Assembly: GCA_020912385.1 (NCBI GenBank)
Contig: CP087216.1
Coordinates: forward strand, 744,001 to 808,000
Origin: Neofusicoccum parvum
Lineage: Eukaryota; Ascomycota; Dothideomycetes; Botryosphaeriales; Botryosphaeriaceae
Direction of reading: 5' to 3'
Length of the DNA stretch: 64,000 nt
Shown here: one piece after another, positions 1 to 10,511 of the stretch
How positions within the stretch are numbered: position 1 is the first letter of the stretch
Layout of the letters: each line of letters opens with the position of its first letter
Position numbers and translations under genes: made by a program
Notes under the pieces: generated by a model
Seen by the model: only the letters and a program-made list of their open reading frames with translations
The model's database searches: none
What the model was told of the DNA's origin: nothing

Positions 1-1
1 C

Positions 2-414
2 CTGTCGACGCCGCGCTACGACCAGGACAGGCTGGGCATCATTTTCCGCGCCTCGCCGCGCCAGTCGGATGTGATGATCGTGGCGGGAACGCTGACCAAC
101 AAGATGGCGCCCGCCCTGCGCCAGGTCTACGACCAGATGCCCGACCCGCGCTGGGTCATCTCCATGGGCAGCTGCGCCAACGGCGGTGGCTACTACCACT
201 ACAGCTACAGCGTCACCCGCGGCTGTGACCGCATCGTCCCCGTCGACATCTACGTGCCCGGCTGCCCCCCGACCTCCGAGGCCCTCATGTACGGCATCTT
301 CCAGCTGCAGAAGAAGATGAGGCACACCAAGGTACGTCGTTCGCCATGGCAGCCCCCGCATGAATGCGAAGCTGACGATGAGCCCAGATTACTCGCATGT
401 GGTACAGGAAGTAG
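2..414 (+). CDS. NADH:ubiquinone oxidoreductase 20 kDa subunit (PSST/NDUFS7/NuoB), 3' part
   Basis: This is the C-terminal part of the PSST subunit of mitochondrial complex I, which carries iron-sulfur cluster N2 and passes electrons to ubiquinone in the inner membrane. Exons are 2-331 and 388-414, with a 56-nt intron (gtacgt...cccag). The visible protein begins inside the subunit. It carries the NuoB signature around [16 protein letters not shown] and the C-terminal cluster cysteine in [11 protein letters not shown]; the last exon encodes only ITRMWYRK, the usual fungal ending. The 5' exons, with the mitochondrial presequence and first cysteine pair, lie outside the window. Seen: the cysteine motifs and splice sites. 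Known: the family assignment is unambiguous. Confidence 0.96.
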
Positions 415-1072
415 AGTGGCAACGGCTAGCGGGGTGACGGACGGGCGGGAGCAGGCGATACGGCTCGGATACACAAAGATTCTTCATGGCGTAGATCTCT
501 TGACTATTTTCACGCGCAGCCGCGTTTGGGCTTACAGTGTACAAATTGGGACTGTGTATGATACACCAAAACCAAGTTTCTTTTGTCGTCCCATCGTCTT
601 TTTATCTTTTTCATTTCCTCAAAGTCTCTCACGGGGATTAAGTGCTCCTGCTAATGAGCAACGATTTCCCTTCATAGAAGCACCGTCCATCTGAGTCTGC
701 TGAGAATTGACCACTGGCCAGGCGTCTGATCCAGATCCGTGTGTCAGATATCCTCGCTACAGATCGTACCGCCTCATTAGTCAACTAACTGCAGAGAGAC
801 GCTGCAGCGGACGGCTCGCACGACAATACTTTCCGACACTATGAGGGAATGGAGAGCGAGGTGAAGCATTCATCTGGGTGCGACCGCCACTTGAAAGGTG
901 TACCAAGCGCAGAGCCGTCGCCTTCACCTGCTGTACTCACAACAAGTGACACCGACACAACTTCGAATCTCGCAAGGCCCAAAGTACCGCCATCATAAAA
1001 ACAAACAAGAGACCCGCCTTACGCCGTAGTCCTGTGCGGTTAGAAAGGAAACACACCGAAAAAGGGCAAAAA

Positions 1073-1155
1073 CTGTAGACGGCCCCCCGTCCATAGGCGG
1101 GCTGCTTGCGCAGTCTACAGAAACCGGGCCCTCCCATTTTGGGAGCCGATTTTTT
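1073..1155 (+). ncRNA. Candidate structured RNA: three-way junction, hairpin and T6 run
   Basis: CTGTAGAC at 1073-1080 pairs perfectly with GTCTACAG at 1113-1120. Between them lie two smaller hairpins: GCCCCCC with GGCGGGC (one mismatch), and TGC with GCA around a TTGC loop. Next come the hairpin CTCCC-ATTTT-GGGAG (1131-1145) and a T6 run at 1150-1155, which would suit Pol III termination. An RNA of this shape is inference; no known family was recognised, and a DNA-level cruciform is the alternative. Confidence 0.3.
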
Positions 1156-1234
1156 AGTTACCGAATTGGTGAACCTTAGATCAAGTTAGCAGTTCCTCAA
1201 AGTCAAACTCTGTGATTTACCGTTGTGCCACACG

Positions 1235-1268
1235 GCCCCCAGGTGCAAGCCCTTTAGCACCTGGGGGC
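1235..1268. repeat. Perfect 12-bp inverted repeat with 10-nt loop
   Basis: GCCCCCAGGTGC at 1235-1246 is followed after AAGCCCTTTA by its exact reverse complement at 1257-1268. It lies just right of the three-way-junction element, away from any coding region. It could be a DNA hairpin, a terminator-like element or part of a small RNA. Confidence 0.8.
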
Positions 1269-1704
1269 GATGAGATGGAACTGGCGTTTTGGATTCTTAT
1301 GCGACACCCGAACAGGACCAACTACTGCGGACACAGGTAACTGTATCACCTAACAGATCCTCCAGCCGACGAAACTACGGCTTGTCCTTCACTCATACGC
1401 CCACGCCGGAGACTCGTCCTCACGAGTGCTTCAATTTCTCCGCCCGCCATCATCACATTCAGATTTATATGGAGACGTTCTGCAACAGGATTCTCCGAAC
1501 CCTTCCACTTTGAGAATCAGCCTGACAATGGAAGGAGCATATGCATAGGTTCAGTGACACATCCTCGGCCCAGACGCATCATCACGACCTTTCACTCCCC
1601 CACCGACGCGAACCCGGCATCTGCTCAACGCCCCATCACGGGACGCGCGGAGCCCCAGTCCGAGAGCCACGCCCGCAGCGCAGAACAGCGATTGACCACC
1701 GCAC

Positions 1705-3787
1705 TCAAGCCCCCCTCCCCCTATCCGCCACCTCCACCACCACGCCCTCGCCCTTTCCCGGGCCCTCCCGCCGCCCCTCCTCCTCATCCGCGCCGCTCTC
1801 CTCCTCCCTCTCCACCTCCTGCCGCCGGTCGACGTGCCACTTCAAGCCGACGATGACGGCGCCGCTGAAGACCGCGAAGGCGGTGGCGAGCGGGAAGCCG
1901 ACGGGGTAGCGGGGGCTGTCGGCGGTGCGCCAGGCGCGCAGGGGGATGGTGGCGTGGCCGATGTCTGCGGACGGGAAAAATCAAGGCAAGTCAGTCTTCG
2001 GCTGCCCGCCGGAGGGGGCGCGTGGGGGGGTGGGGCAAACTCACAGACGAGCGTCACGGCCAGGCCGACGGCGACGGAGCGCGCTTCGGGCTCGCGGCGG
2101 AGGAGCTCGGCGAGCCAGGCGACGAGGGAGTAGCTGGGGGAGGGGGGGGGGGGGCGCGGTTAGCCGGGGGAGGGGTAGGGAGGGGAGGGGCGGGCTTACC
2201 CCCAGGCGGCGGTGCTGAAGGTGAGGAAGTAGAAGGTCATGATTGTGGGGGTCGAGTTGGGCCAGGCGGAGAGGACGGCGCAGGAGAGGGTTTGGATGGC
2301 CTTGAGGCGGGGAGGTTAGTGGGTGGCTGCGGGGTGTTTTGTGGGGGAGAGGGACTTGCCACTGCGAAGATGGAGACCTGCCATCGCCAGTTCTTCCAGT
2401 CGCTGATGGCGTTCAGGCCGATGGAGCTGACGACGGACAGGGAGTATCCGCCTAGAGGGATCAGGTTGACTTTGTAGGTGCTGAACAGCGGGGTGCCGTC
2501 GGCGTGTGTCAGGCCTTTCAGGTAAAGCAGGAAATACGAGTTCGCGCGCTGGCTCCACGCGTACGGGAGGTAAGCTACAGGATATATCAGATCAATCAAA
2601 CAGAATGGTGGATCTTGCAAGCTTCACGCACCTAGGATGAAAAGCCAACAGATAGGATTGCTCGCCATCTTCCGCAGCTTGACTACCAGCGTCTTGCGGT
2701 CGATCATCTTCGCCGTCTCCGTCCCGTGGTCCGCCATACGCGCCCGGGCAAGCTCGCGTTCCTCAGGCGTGAGCCACAGAGCTCGCGTGATGGCGGGGGA
2801 GTCGGGGATAGCGACAAGGCCCAGGAATCCCCAGAACATAGTGATACAGCCTCTTTACAAATTGCTTAGTTAGTTTAAACATGGTCGGAAGGATTACGGT
2901 TTCCCCCTTTTTCTTCCCGACGATTTTGTGACGGCCACTTACGAGACGATGAAAAGCCATTGCCACCCTTCCAAACCACTAACGCCGTTCAGGTTCTTGT
3001 ACAAAGCTGCCTGGAGGATGCCAAGGAACATGTTGCCGACCACACCGCTGACGCCGAAGATGGCGAGCCGGGTGGCAAGCTCTCTTGGAGTGTACCAGTT
3101 GAATATGAGGGCCACTAGGCCAGGCCATGATGTCTAGAGTTCCTTCCATGAGCACCAGTTGTGATGGTTCGACCAGGAGGTGGAGCCACTCACCGATTCG
3201 AATATTCCAAGGAAAAAGCGGATGGCGTAGACTGTCTTTGCATTCTTTGCCGTGTACGTTCTACGGCACGAGGTCAGCTTCCTCATCCTGAAAAGGCCTG
3301 TCATAGAGACACCCACGCTAAAGTAAGGGCTCCCCAGATAATCTCACACACTGGCAGAAATATCGAGGGACGCCACTGGACGGAAACAAATCAAAATTGT
3401 CAACAACGAACTTCCGAATGCGGTGTCACGTATAGTCTGGCGTACCATAGTCTGGATAATCTGCGCCGGCACAATGCCGAGAGCATATCCAATGGAGAAG
3501 TAGGTCGTGAACTCGACCAGCTCATTTCCATACAGGCTGAGAGCTTCCTTCATTCCCGAGACGTATGCCTGCGTTGTTGCTGATTGGTCCATGTCCTGTG
3601 TGCAGATGGTCAGACGTCGCTCTCTCCAATGTCACTTTCCTGATTTGCTTACTTTCGTCAATCCGGCGACGAATGCCCAAGAAAGCAGGCACACATCTAT
3701 TTTGAGCACCACCCTACGCCGAGGGTCTGCGAAGGGCTTGACAATCGGATCCCACCATCGTGTGTCGCGATCCTTGGAATCGGACAT
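1705..3787 (-). CDS. MFS permease, Dal5/anion:cation symporter family (Liz1/Seo1-like)
   Basis: Plasma-membrane permease of the major facilitator superfamily, ACS (Dal5) group, which in fungi imports vitamins, allantoate, nicotinate or sulfonates. Ten exons: 3787-3653, 3595-3446, 3375-3317, 3260-3194, 3133-2943, 2852-2632, 2574-2378, 2300-2200, 2133-2045 and 1964-1705, giving 489 aa. The N-terminus (WWDPIVKPFADPRRR, then VVLKIDVCLLSWAFVAGLTK and DMDQSATTQAYVSGMKE) and the ending of TM4 (RFFLGIFES) are typical of Liz1-annotated fungal proteins. The start is the first ATG of this conserved N-terminus. A 56-nt intron (3316-3261) is required, because reading through it hits a stop. It is divergent from the TauD-like gene, which suggests that sulfonate or a related acid may be the substrate; pantothenate is the main alternative. 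Confidence 0.88.
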
Positions 3788-5149
3788 CGTCACGGCACTG
3801 TCTCTGCTTCAACGGGGCAGGCAGCAAGAGGGATCAAAGGAGATGCAAAATGCGCACATCTGTTATCTATACGTAGCTTATAGTAAAGTGAAGATTTATT
3901 GCAGAATTCCCAGCAACAATGTGTGGATTCTGTTTTACGAATCTGAGGCGAGTCTCGCGTCATCGGCAAATGTCTTGGAAGCAACGCTTAGTGTCGCTTA
4001 CCCTTCGCAGGCAGTACGAAGACTTGCTGTAAAAGGAAATAAATGTCGGGCCAGTTGGCATGCTGAAAGGTTAGCCATCAGCGTCACGACAACGAGACGC
4101 GACGTTGAAGTGTTGGATCGAATGCATCCAACTTTGCCGCCGTTACAGCTCTAGCGTCCATGTGGCACTTAGACTGGATCGCCGGCACCTGATGCTGACT
4201 TCGCGGGGCTTAAGATCAGCGTCGGCTAATTCAATCTCTTGCCATGCTCCTGCATGCATGCATGGTGCAGGTCCGGATGTCATGCGGGCCAGCCGTGTAG
4301 GCGACAGGGCCCGTACCGAGAGCCGCAGCAGAGTGCAGGGAAACAGCCGCCCGTCAGAGGAGGGACCGCAGCCAGACCGGGCCGTACCGCGGAATGATGG
4401 CCTGCTGGTGCAAGGGATGCGGCGGGTTGGCCTGGCCGTCTTACTTACCGCACGGCAAATCACAACAACGCTGAAGCTAAGCAGCAGCAGGAAAGCCGGG
4501 CAGCATCCAGAACGGCCGTATCACCAGACCACCCCCACACGATTCAAGCCACTACATTAATGGAAACGCATCGGCTTACTCGAGCAATATCGACGGCCGG
4601 CCTTGTCCGCGGAGACAAAGAAAATGGCCGACCACTTTCGCCGGAACGACAAGCCCCGCCCACTCGGCCACGGAAGACGGCCAGCAGGAAAAAACGGGGC
4701 CGACGGAGAAAACAGACACCACGCGACAATGCAACGGCAGCGAGGCACCGCGCGCGTACGGCGGCGGGGCGCCCACGATGTGCGAATTTCCGATCCTTCT
4801 TGCGAAATCCCTTGGCCGCAGCCCGAAGCGGCCACGCCCCGCAAAAGAAGCATCGAGCCCGCCACGCCCGAGTCGCACAAGATCGGCGCGTCCCAGGCCG
4901 CCGCGAGGCAGGCGCGCGCCCCTCTCGGGCAAGGCGCGCGGGAGCTAAGCGGCGCGAGCAGTCGACTCCGAACGCTCAAGAGTGACGACAGGGCCGGCTT
5001 GATGTTGCCATCGCCGCACCCCTCCTCGCCGCGTGCCTGGAGAGCAGAGACGAGAGAAAAAAAGAAAGCAGAAGACGCCATCGCACTCCCCCCTCTACCG
5101 CGTCTAACCGCCCACCCGCCCGCGCGTGATCTGCTGCTCGCTGCCCAAC
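3788..5149. promoter_or_regulatory. Divergent intergenic region, permease / TauD-like dioxygenase
   Basis: This 1.36-kb stretch separates two divergently transcribed genes and so contains both promoters. No credible coding region is seen. A palindromic ATGCATGCAT lies at 4254-4263; it has the ATG-n4-CAT layout of a Neurospora CYS3 site, but its centre does not match the RYRY consensus. The last 500 bp are GC-rich with short runs of C and A. Confidence 0.5.
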
Positions 5150-6561
5150 ATGGTCACCACCACCACCACCAACAACACTTCCTCCTCCTCCTCCTCCCCC
5201 CTCTACCCGCACTACCTGCCCGTCCGGCCCGAGGGCTTCGCGCCCGCGCTCGACGTGCCCGCCTTCGCCGCGCCCGAGCCCGGCCTGCGCGCCGACCCGG
5301 CCAAGCCCGCGCTGCTGGCCGCGAAGGGCGCCGCCGTCGCCGCCGTCACGCCGCGCGTGGGCACCGAGATCCGCGGCGTGCAGCTGAGCGCCCTGGATGC
5401 CGCCGGCCTGGATCAGGTGGCGCTGCTGGCGGCAGAGCGAGGCGTGCTCGTGTTTGTAAGGCCACGATTTTTTCCCGAACTTAGAAGCCAATGATGTGTT
5501 GTGAGAAAGGACTGAATTTGACTCGTGTGATCATTCTGGGGGAGCTAGAGAGACCAGGACTTCGCGGACATCGGGCCTGCCAGGCAGCGTGAGATAGCAG
5601 AGCATTATGGCCCGCTGCATAGGCATCCCACGATGGGGTATCCGGAGGGGACGGGGCCCGAGTTCCACGTCGTGTATGCGGACGAGAAAGTGTGAGTGAG
5701 GAGTTCCCCTGCTGTCTCTCCCCCGCGAACGGAAACGGAGAACGCGAAGTCGACGGCTTCAGCATAGAGCCGTCCGGCTGCACCATCAAGTGAAGCGAAA
5801 GCAGTCACTGACGAACGGCCCTCTCCCCGTCCAGAGGCAACCTCCGCACCCTCCTCGGCAGCCGCACCAGCTACGACCTCTGGCACATCGACCAGACCTT
5901 CACGCCCAACACGCCATCCACGACGTTCTTCTGGGCGCTCGAGACGCCCGGCTCGGGCGGCGGCGACACGGCCTTCACGTCGCTGACGGCCGCGTACGCG
6001 GCGCTGTCGCCGGCGTACCGCGCGACGCTGCACTCGCTGCGGCTGCGGCACACCAGCGCCAGCGCCGGCGAGGTGGCGCGCGTCGGGCACGAGCGCGCCC
6101 TGCGCGAGGCCGTGGCCGCCGAGCACCCGCTCATCGTCCGCCACCCGGTCACGGGCGCGCCCGCGCTGTTCGTCAACCCGGCCATGGCGCGCGACGTCGT
6201 CGGCGCCAAGCCGCAGGAGAGCGCCGCCGTGCTGGGCTTCCTGCACGACCACATCCGCTCGCTCGACTTCGGCTGCAGGGTCAGGTGGGAGAAGGGCACC
6301 GTCGTGGTGTGGGATCAGGTGCGTTCTGCGGCGTTTTTGTCTGGTTGGCCCCCTCCGCTCGGGCGGGCTTTGTTCATGCTTCTGAAATCTGTGCGGCGGT
6401 TTTGTCATGGGTGATTGACTTTTTGCGTGTGTTGACAGAGGACTGTGGCGCATACGGCGATTCCGGATTTCGAGGATGGTGCGAGGAGGCACATGGTTAG
6501 GCTGCTGCCTTACGGGAGCGTCCCACAGGCCTATGCGCCGGAGGCTGGTGCAAAGGAGTGA
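5150..6561 (+). CDS. TauD/TfdA-like Fe(II)/2-oxoglutarate-dependent dioxygenase
   Basis: Member of the taurine/alpha-ketoglutarate dioxygenase family, which hydroxylates sulfonates or related substrates and, in yeast Jlp1, releases sulfite for sulfur nutrition. Four exons: 5150-5455, 5549-5691, 5835-6318 and 6439-6561; 351 aa. The iron-binding triad is visible: His167 and Asp169 in DLWHIDQTF, and distal His316 in RTVAHTAIPDF, followed by the Arg-rich segment (327-333) that normally binds 2-oxoglutarate. The segment VLVFRDQDFADIGP is typical of fungal TauD proteins. The ATG chosen precedes a Thr/Ser-rich leader; an upstream in-frame GTG is not used. The protein looks cytosolic. Taurine, another sulfonate, or an aryloxyacetate-type substrate cannot be told apart from sequence. 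Confidence 0.9.
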
Positions 6562-8469
6562 AGCATGGTGTATGTTTGATTTGGACTAGGCAAATGTTAA
6601 ACGAGGTGCTCGTCCGCGGGAGCTGTTGCTCAGGGCGGAAAGGGGCCTTTGTGGCGAGTAGGGTCGCTTCGTGAACATTTTTCGTCGCCTGTGTCGCACA
6701 CAGTCAGTGCTTAAAGTATGAAATTGAGGATTTGACAGATGTCAAAGCTGTTCGTCCAGAATGCCGTCGACTGTGGTAAAAGGTGACTGTGAAAGAGACA
6801 CGGCTGACACCTCGTCCTGAGGTTTCCGGTGGTTCCCGTGTGAGCTGAAGACGCGTGAAAGTTTCAGCAGTACCCGCCAAAGATAACGGCGAACCGTCAG
6901 TGATGTCTCCGTGACAAGCTGCTCTGGATGCCGGTTGTGAGGTAGTTGAGGAAGCAATCCGACCGCCCCAAGTCTCTTCGAGCCTTTCAAGGATCTAGGT
7001 TCTAGCCCCTGAACGTCACCTCGCGAGGCCCAGGCCAGATCTTGCGAGCGAAGCCGAGTGCTTTAAAAGCAAGAAGCTCACTGTGGGACACTCGCACGTA
7101 GTCCATCCTAGAGAGCACGTTGTTGTTTCGGGTCAGGTTACACGCTGAAGCACAGCCCACGAGCGGGCGGCCCACCGGCTGCAGCGTCAGAGCCTCAAGA
7201 GGCAACCCTCACCACCCCCGCATCGCAATCATCTCTAGGATGTCCTTGCTGTAGCTCGATCACCCCCTCGAGCGATTTTCCTGTTGCTATCGCTCTCGAG
7301 GACTGCCTCCTTGCGTGATTACTATGGTTTGCCTCGGCATTCCAGCATCCCTTGCCCAAGCCTTCAACGGCTCGCAAAGACAACAACGACGCCTTGTCCA
7401 TCCTGTCTGCATCCATGTCAGGGATGATACGTTTGACGGGATCGATCGGAGTGCAGCTCAGGAACGTCTGCGTCGCTCTAGCCGGGAAGCTAGAACAGTG
7501 AAAAAGAGCCTTCCAGCCCATCCTCGTCGTCATGGTGATGCACTTCAAGGAACGGCCACGACGAAGTAACTGGATCAAGTAGGGGAGCGGAGAGGTGTAC
7601 CGTAGATCCAAGAAAAGTGGGCAAGCGTGTGTGTTGGTCGGGAGGAGAAGCCGGCCCAAGAGGTAATGACGCCATGGATGATGACGAGCCTGTGCAGAAA
7701 GAGCGGTGTTCTGGTGTTGAAAAGTCGTTGCCGCCAGAGACTGTCTTACGCTCCTCTTCTTAGCTCGTAATCGCTATAGCATGGCGTTGCGCCCGTACCG
7801 GTAGCGATGTTGTATTGCTCATCGCCGTTACTTACCCTTTCCGCAACGGCGGGTGTTCAAGCTAGGAAAAGCCAAAAGCACGCCATTCGAATGCTGCCCA
7901 GGAAAGGCGGCCAGCCACGGCTCATGCTCACACACCAGTCTGGTCGTGTCGGTCCTTTGGCCGATTCATGCGCTTTTCACGATTCACACGCCTCTGCCCT
8001 CGTGTTGTCGCCGGGCCTCAGCGCGGACAGCGTGGCCAGGAGGCCGCACAGCGATGGCTTCGTGGATAGAACGCAAAAAAGTAAATCATTTGGGTATAAA
8101 CATCAAGGCGAGGGCCATACAAGGCATCCGCAGCCATTAGGAGTCATGAATGAAAATGAAGAGCCGTGTAAAAACATCTCCCTGTGTTGCTATACAGATG
8201 ACCTCCGCGTTAACCTGTGGATGGCTAGACATGCGCAGACGCTATTCCCATAGGCTCGACGAAAGAAGAGAAGTCTGAACGAATGCTCATGACATCACCG
8301 TGGTGTGAGCGGTTCCGGACACGGTGTTGACGAGCCCATCCACTGTCGCGCTGTTCGGTCATCGTCGCCTTCAACCCCGCGCGTGCCCTCGTGCCTTTGC
8401 AGAAACGACAAGAAGAAACCAAAGGGAAACCAAATGCCGAAAAACAGACCAGATAGGCCGCGATTCCGT
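6562..8469. other. Convergent intergenic region, no supported gene
   Basis: About 1.9 kb between the 3' ends of the dioxygenase and the bZIP gene. Open frames of 60-154 codons occur on both strands but overlap each other, lack a recognisable domain and lack a consistent splice pattern. A minus-strand stretch around 7330-7450 faintly resembles an F-box (see rejected items). Confidence 0.5.
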
Positions 8470-9717
8470 TTAGGCCTTCTCAGCCTTGGTGCCGACACCG
8501 TCCTTGTTCTCCTCCTTACTTCTCTCCTCCTTGCTGTTGTCGTTGCCGATAAACTTGCGGTACAGCTCGGCGAACTCGCTGGTGTTCTTGCCGTCGTTCT
8601 TCTCGGTGATGAGGCCCTTGAGCCACTTGTTCTCCATTTCGAGTTGCGCAACACGGCTCTCGAGGGTGGAGACCTTGTCGCCCATCTCCTTTGCGTTCTT
8701 CTCGAGCTGCTGCTCACGCTGCTTCTTCTTGATGCGGAAACGGGCCGAGGCGGCGGTGTTGCGGCGTCGCTTGTCCTCCTCAGCGGCGAGGCGGGAGACG
8801 TCCTCGATCGACAGGCTTTGGGCGGAGGGGTTCAGGCCGTCGAACTTGCGCTTGCCGCCGGATGCGGTCGGCGAGGTGGCGGAGATAGGCGACGAGGTGG
8901 AGGTGCCATTCTGGTGCTGCACCGGGTACGGGTTCGGCTGGTGTTGGAAGTTGGAGTCCGACAGCCCGCCGACCGGGAAGGAGAAGTCGAGAGATTGGAA
9001 CTCGCCTTGATAGTACGACATCAGTACTGTATACTGGATAGGGTAGGTGTTTATACAGGTGATTGAAATATGGTGGTGGTCGATGGCGGCTCGGGTCACC
9101 CGCCGGGATCACGGGTGATGGCGTGCTCCGGGAGCCCACTAGAGACCAGATACGCAGGCTGGGATCTCGCATCCCACACAACTGCGAGCAGCCTAATAGG
9201 TGCATCGCGCGGCAAGCTTAACCCCAACGCGGTGATAGGGGCCAGAGCGACGGGAATTGGGGGATGATGCAATTTCGCGACGAAATGGCACCGTTGGTGG
9301 AGTTCGTGAAGACCCTGCCAATCGCCGAGGCGAGGTGCCAGGGCCGCATGAACGGCGCAGAAAAGTGCAAAACGGAAATTAATGCTCACCAGTGAAGTTG
9401 AAGTCCATGTTCTTGCCTTGCTGCGGCGGCTGCGCCTCGCCGTACGATGCCGTCGCGGCGTTGCGGCGCTGTGCACGCTCCTCGGCGAGCGGGTCGAAGT
9501 TGTCGAGCGACGGGGCCTGCGACACCTGCGGAATCTGCGTGCCCAGGTCGAAGTCGAAGAACTCGGTGTTCGTGAACAGCGAGAGATCGTCGTCGATGCC
9601 GCCAAAGGTCTCCGCCGGCTGCTGCTGGGCCTGCAGCTCCTGGGACGTGGGCACGGTGTTGAGATCCTGGATGTACTGAGACACGTTTGGTGCCCTGCGG
9701 CCGGCGAATCCAGACAT
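8470..9717 (-). CDS. bZIP transcription factor, CYS3/MetR (Met4-like) type
   Basis: Nuclear bZIP activator; CYS3 of Neurospora and MetR of Aspergillus switch on sulfur uptake and assimilation genes when sulfur is scarce. Exons 9717-9390 and 9005-8470 with a long 384-nt intron; 287 aa. The basic region (about 188-207: RRRNTAASARFRIKKKQREQ) is followed by leucine-zipper heptads with hydrophobic positions to about residue 243. This basic region is unlike GCN4/CPC1 or ATF types. The N-terminus MSGFAGRRAPNVSQYIQDLN, and an acidic/aromatic segment DDDLSLFTNTEFFDFDL (about 50-66) that may activate transcription, support the start. The same frame stays open upstream to an ATG at 10251, so a longer product or long leader is possible. 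The class call rests on recalled family resemblance. Confidence 0.82.
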
Positions 9718-10511
9718 CCTGGGGTCGCTGCGGTGTGTTGGCAGTGGCAGCGCTCGCACAGTCGAGGGGAGTGTCAACGTCGACGTTCGTAATGGGCCGC
9801 CTATGTCGGAGGGAGCGGCGCTGAGTAATCGGGAGGCGGCGATCGCCCAACGCTGGCGCACCGCGGCGTGAGGGATAATTTGCTGGCGCCCGTCCGGTCT
9901 TGCTCGGTGCCTTGAAAAGTGTCGAAGCGGTCGCTGCAGAGTCGACGGAGAGGTGGATGCCTCGGTCGGGAGACTGAGGGCGTGCGAGTCGACGAGGTGG
10001 AGTGTGCGAAATACTAACGCCGGCGCGCCGCGATCGCCGCGCGGGTCCCTCAGGCAGGCGGGTCCAGGGCGCTCTCGTGAGCCACCGCTGCGCCTTTGTC
10101 CGGAGGTGAAAGAGCGGCCTGCAAATCTGCCAATCACTGGGGCGCGCTGGAGCGGCGACGTCGCGATGGCGCTGGAAGAAAGGATGTCCCTTTCTTCACG
10201 GCGCCCGCTGCCCGCCCATGCAGCCTGAGGTCTCACCACGTGCGCGGCCATCTGCCGCAGTAGACGCCGACCCGCTTATCAATCTGGCCTGGTTGCGCAG
10301 CTGAACCCCGACTCTCCGACCCCTCCGGGAACTGCCGGCAGGCGGAGGCGCTGGAGGAAAGGACTGCCCGAAGCAGCAGCCCGCGCGCCCCCCACGCCGG
10401 GCGAAGCGCTAGGGCTCTGGGCCGTCGGCTCGTTAGTCAACACCAGCTGCGGCGCGTCTCCCGCGAACCACCGCGACGCTGCGCGCTGAGCACCGCAAGC
10501 CCCCGCACGCC
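9718..10511. promoter_or_regulatory. Shared divergent promoter, bZIP gene / CHL4
   Basis: A 794-bp GC-rich interval between two divergent starts. An E-box CACGTG sits at 10237-10242, the recognition core of Cbf1-type bHLH factors, which in yeast act both at sulfur genes together with Met4 and at centromeres. The minus-strand frame of the bZIP gene remains open through most of the interval. Confidence 0.55.

Larger units (their letters stand above)
415..1704. other. Intergenic region between NDUFS7 and a permease, with inverted repeats
   Basis: The two flanking genes converge here, so this holds two 3' ends in about 1.3 kb. No coding frame with introns or recognisable similarity was found. 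The middle part (1073-1268) contains several inverted repeats, listed separately. The right end (about 1560-1704) is C-rich low-complexity sequence. Confidence 0.6.

Noticed and set aside
1175..1186. CTTAGATCAAGT, identical to a conserved stretch of U2 snRNA
   Set aside because: The essential branch-point-recognition sequence GUAGUA does not follow (TTAGCA instead), and the expected 5' stem-loop I is absent; treated as chance.
3134..3316. Reading the permease without an intron at 3261-3316
   Set aside because: Upstream exon frame meets TGA; only removal of this 56-nt intron restores the conserved protein.
7195..7659. Minus-strand frame with an F-box-like phrase (DRMDKASLLSLRAVEG)
   Set aside because: The match is short, flanking residues do not continue the fold, there is no plausible gene structure and other frames overlap; at most a remnant.
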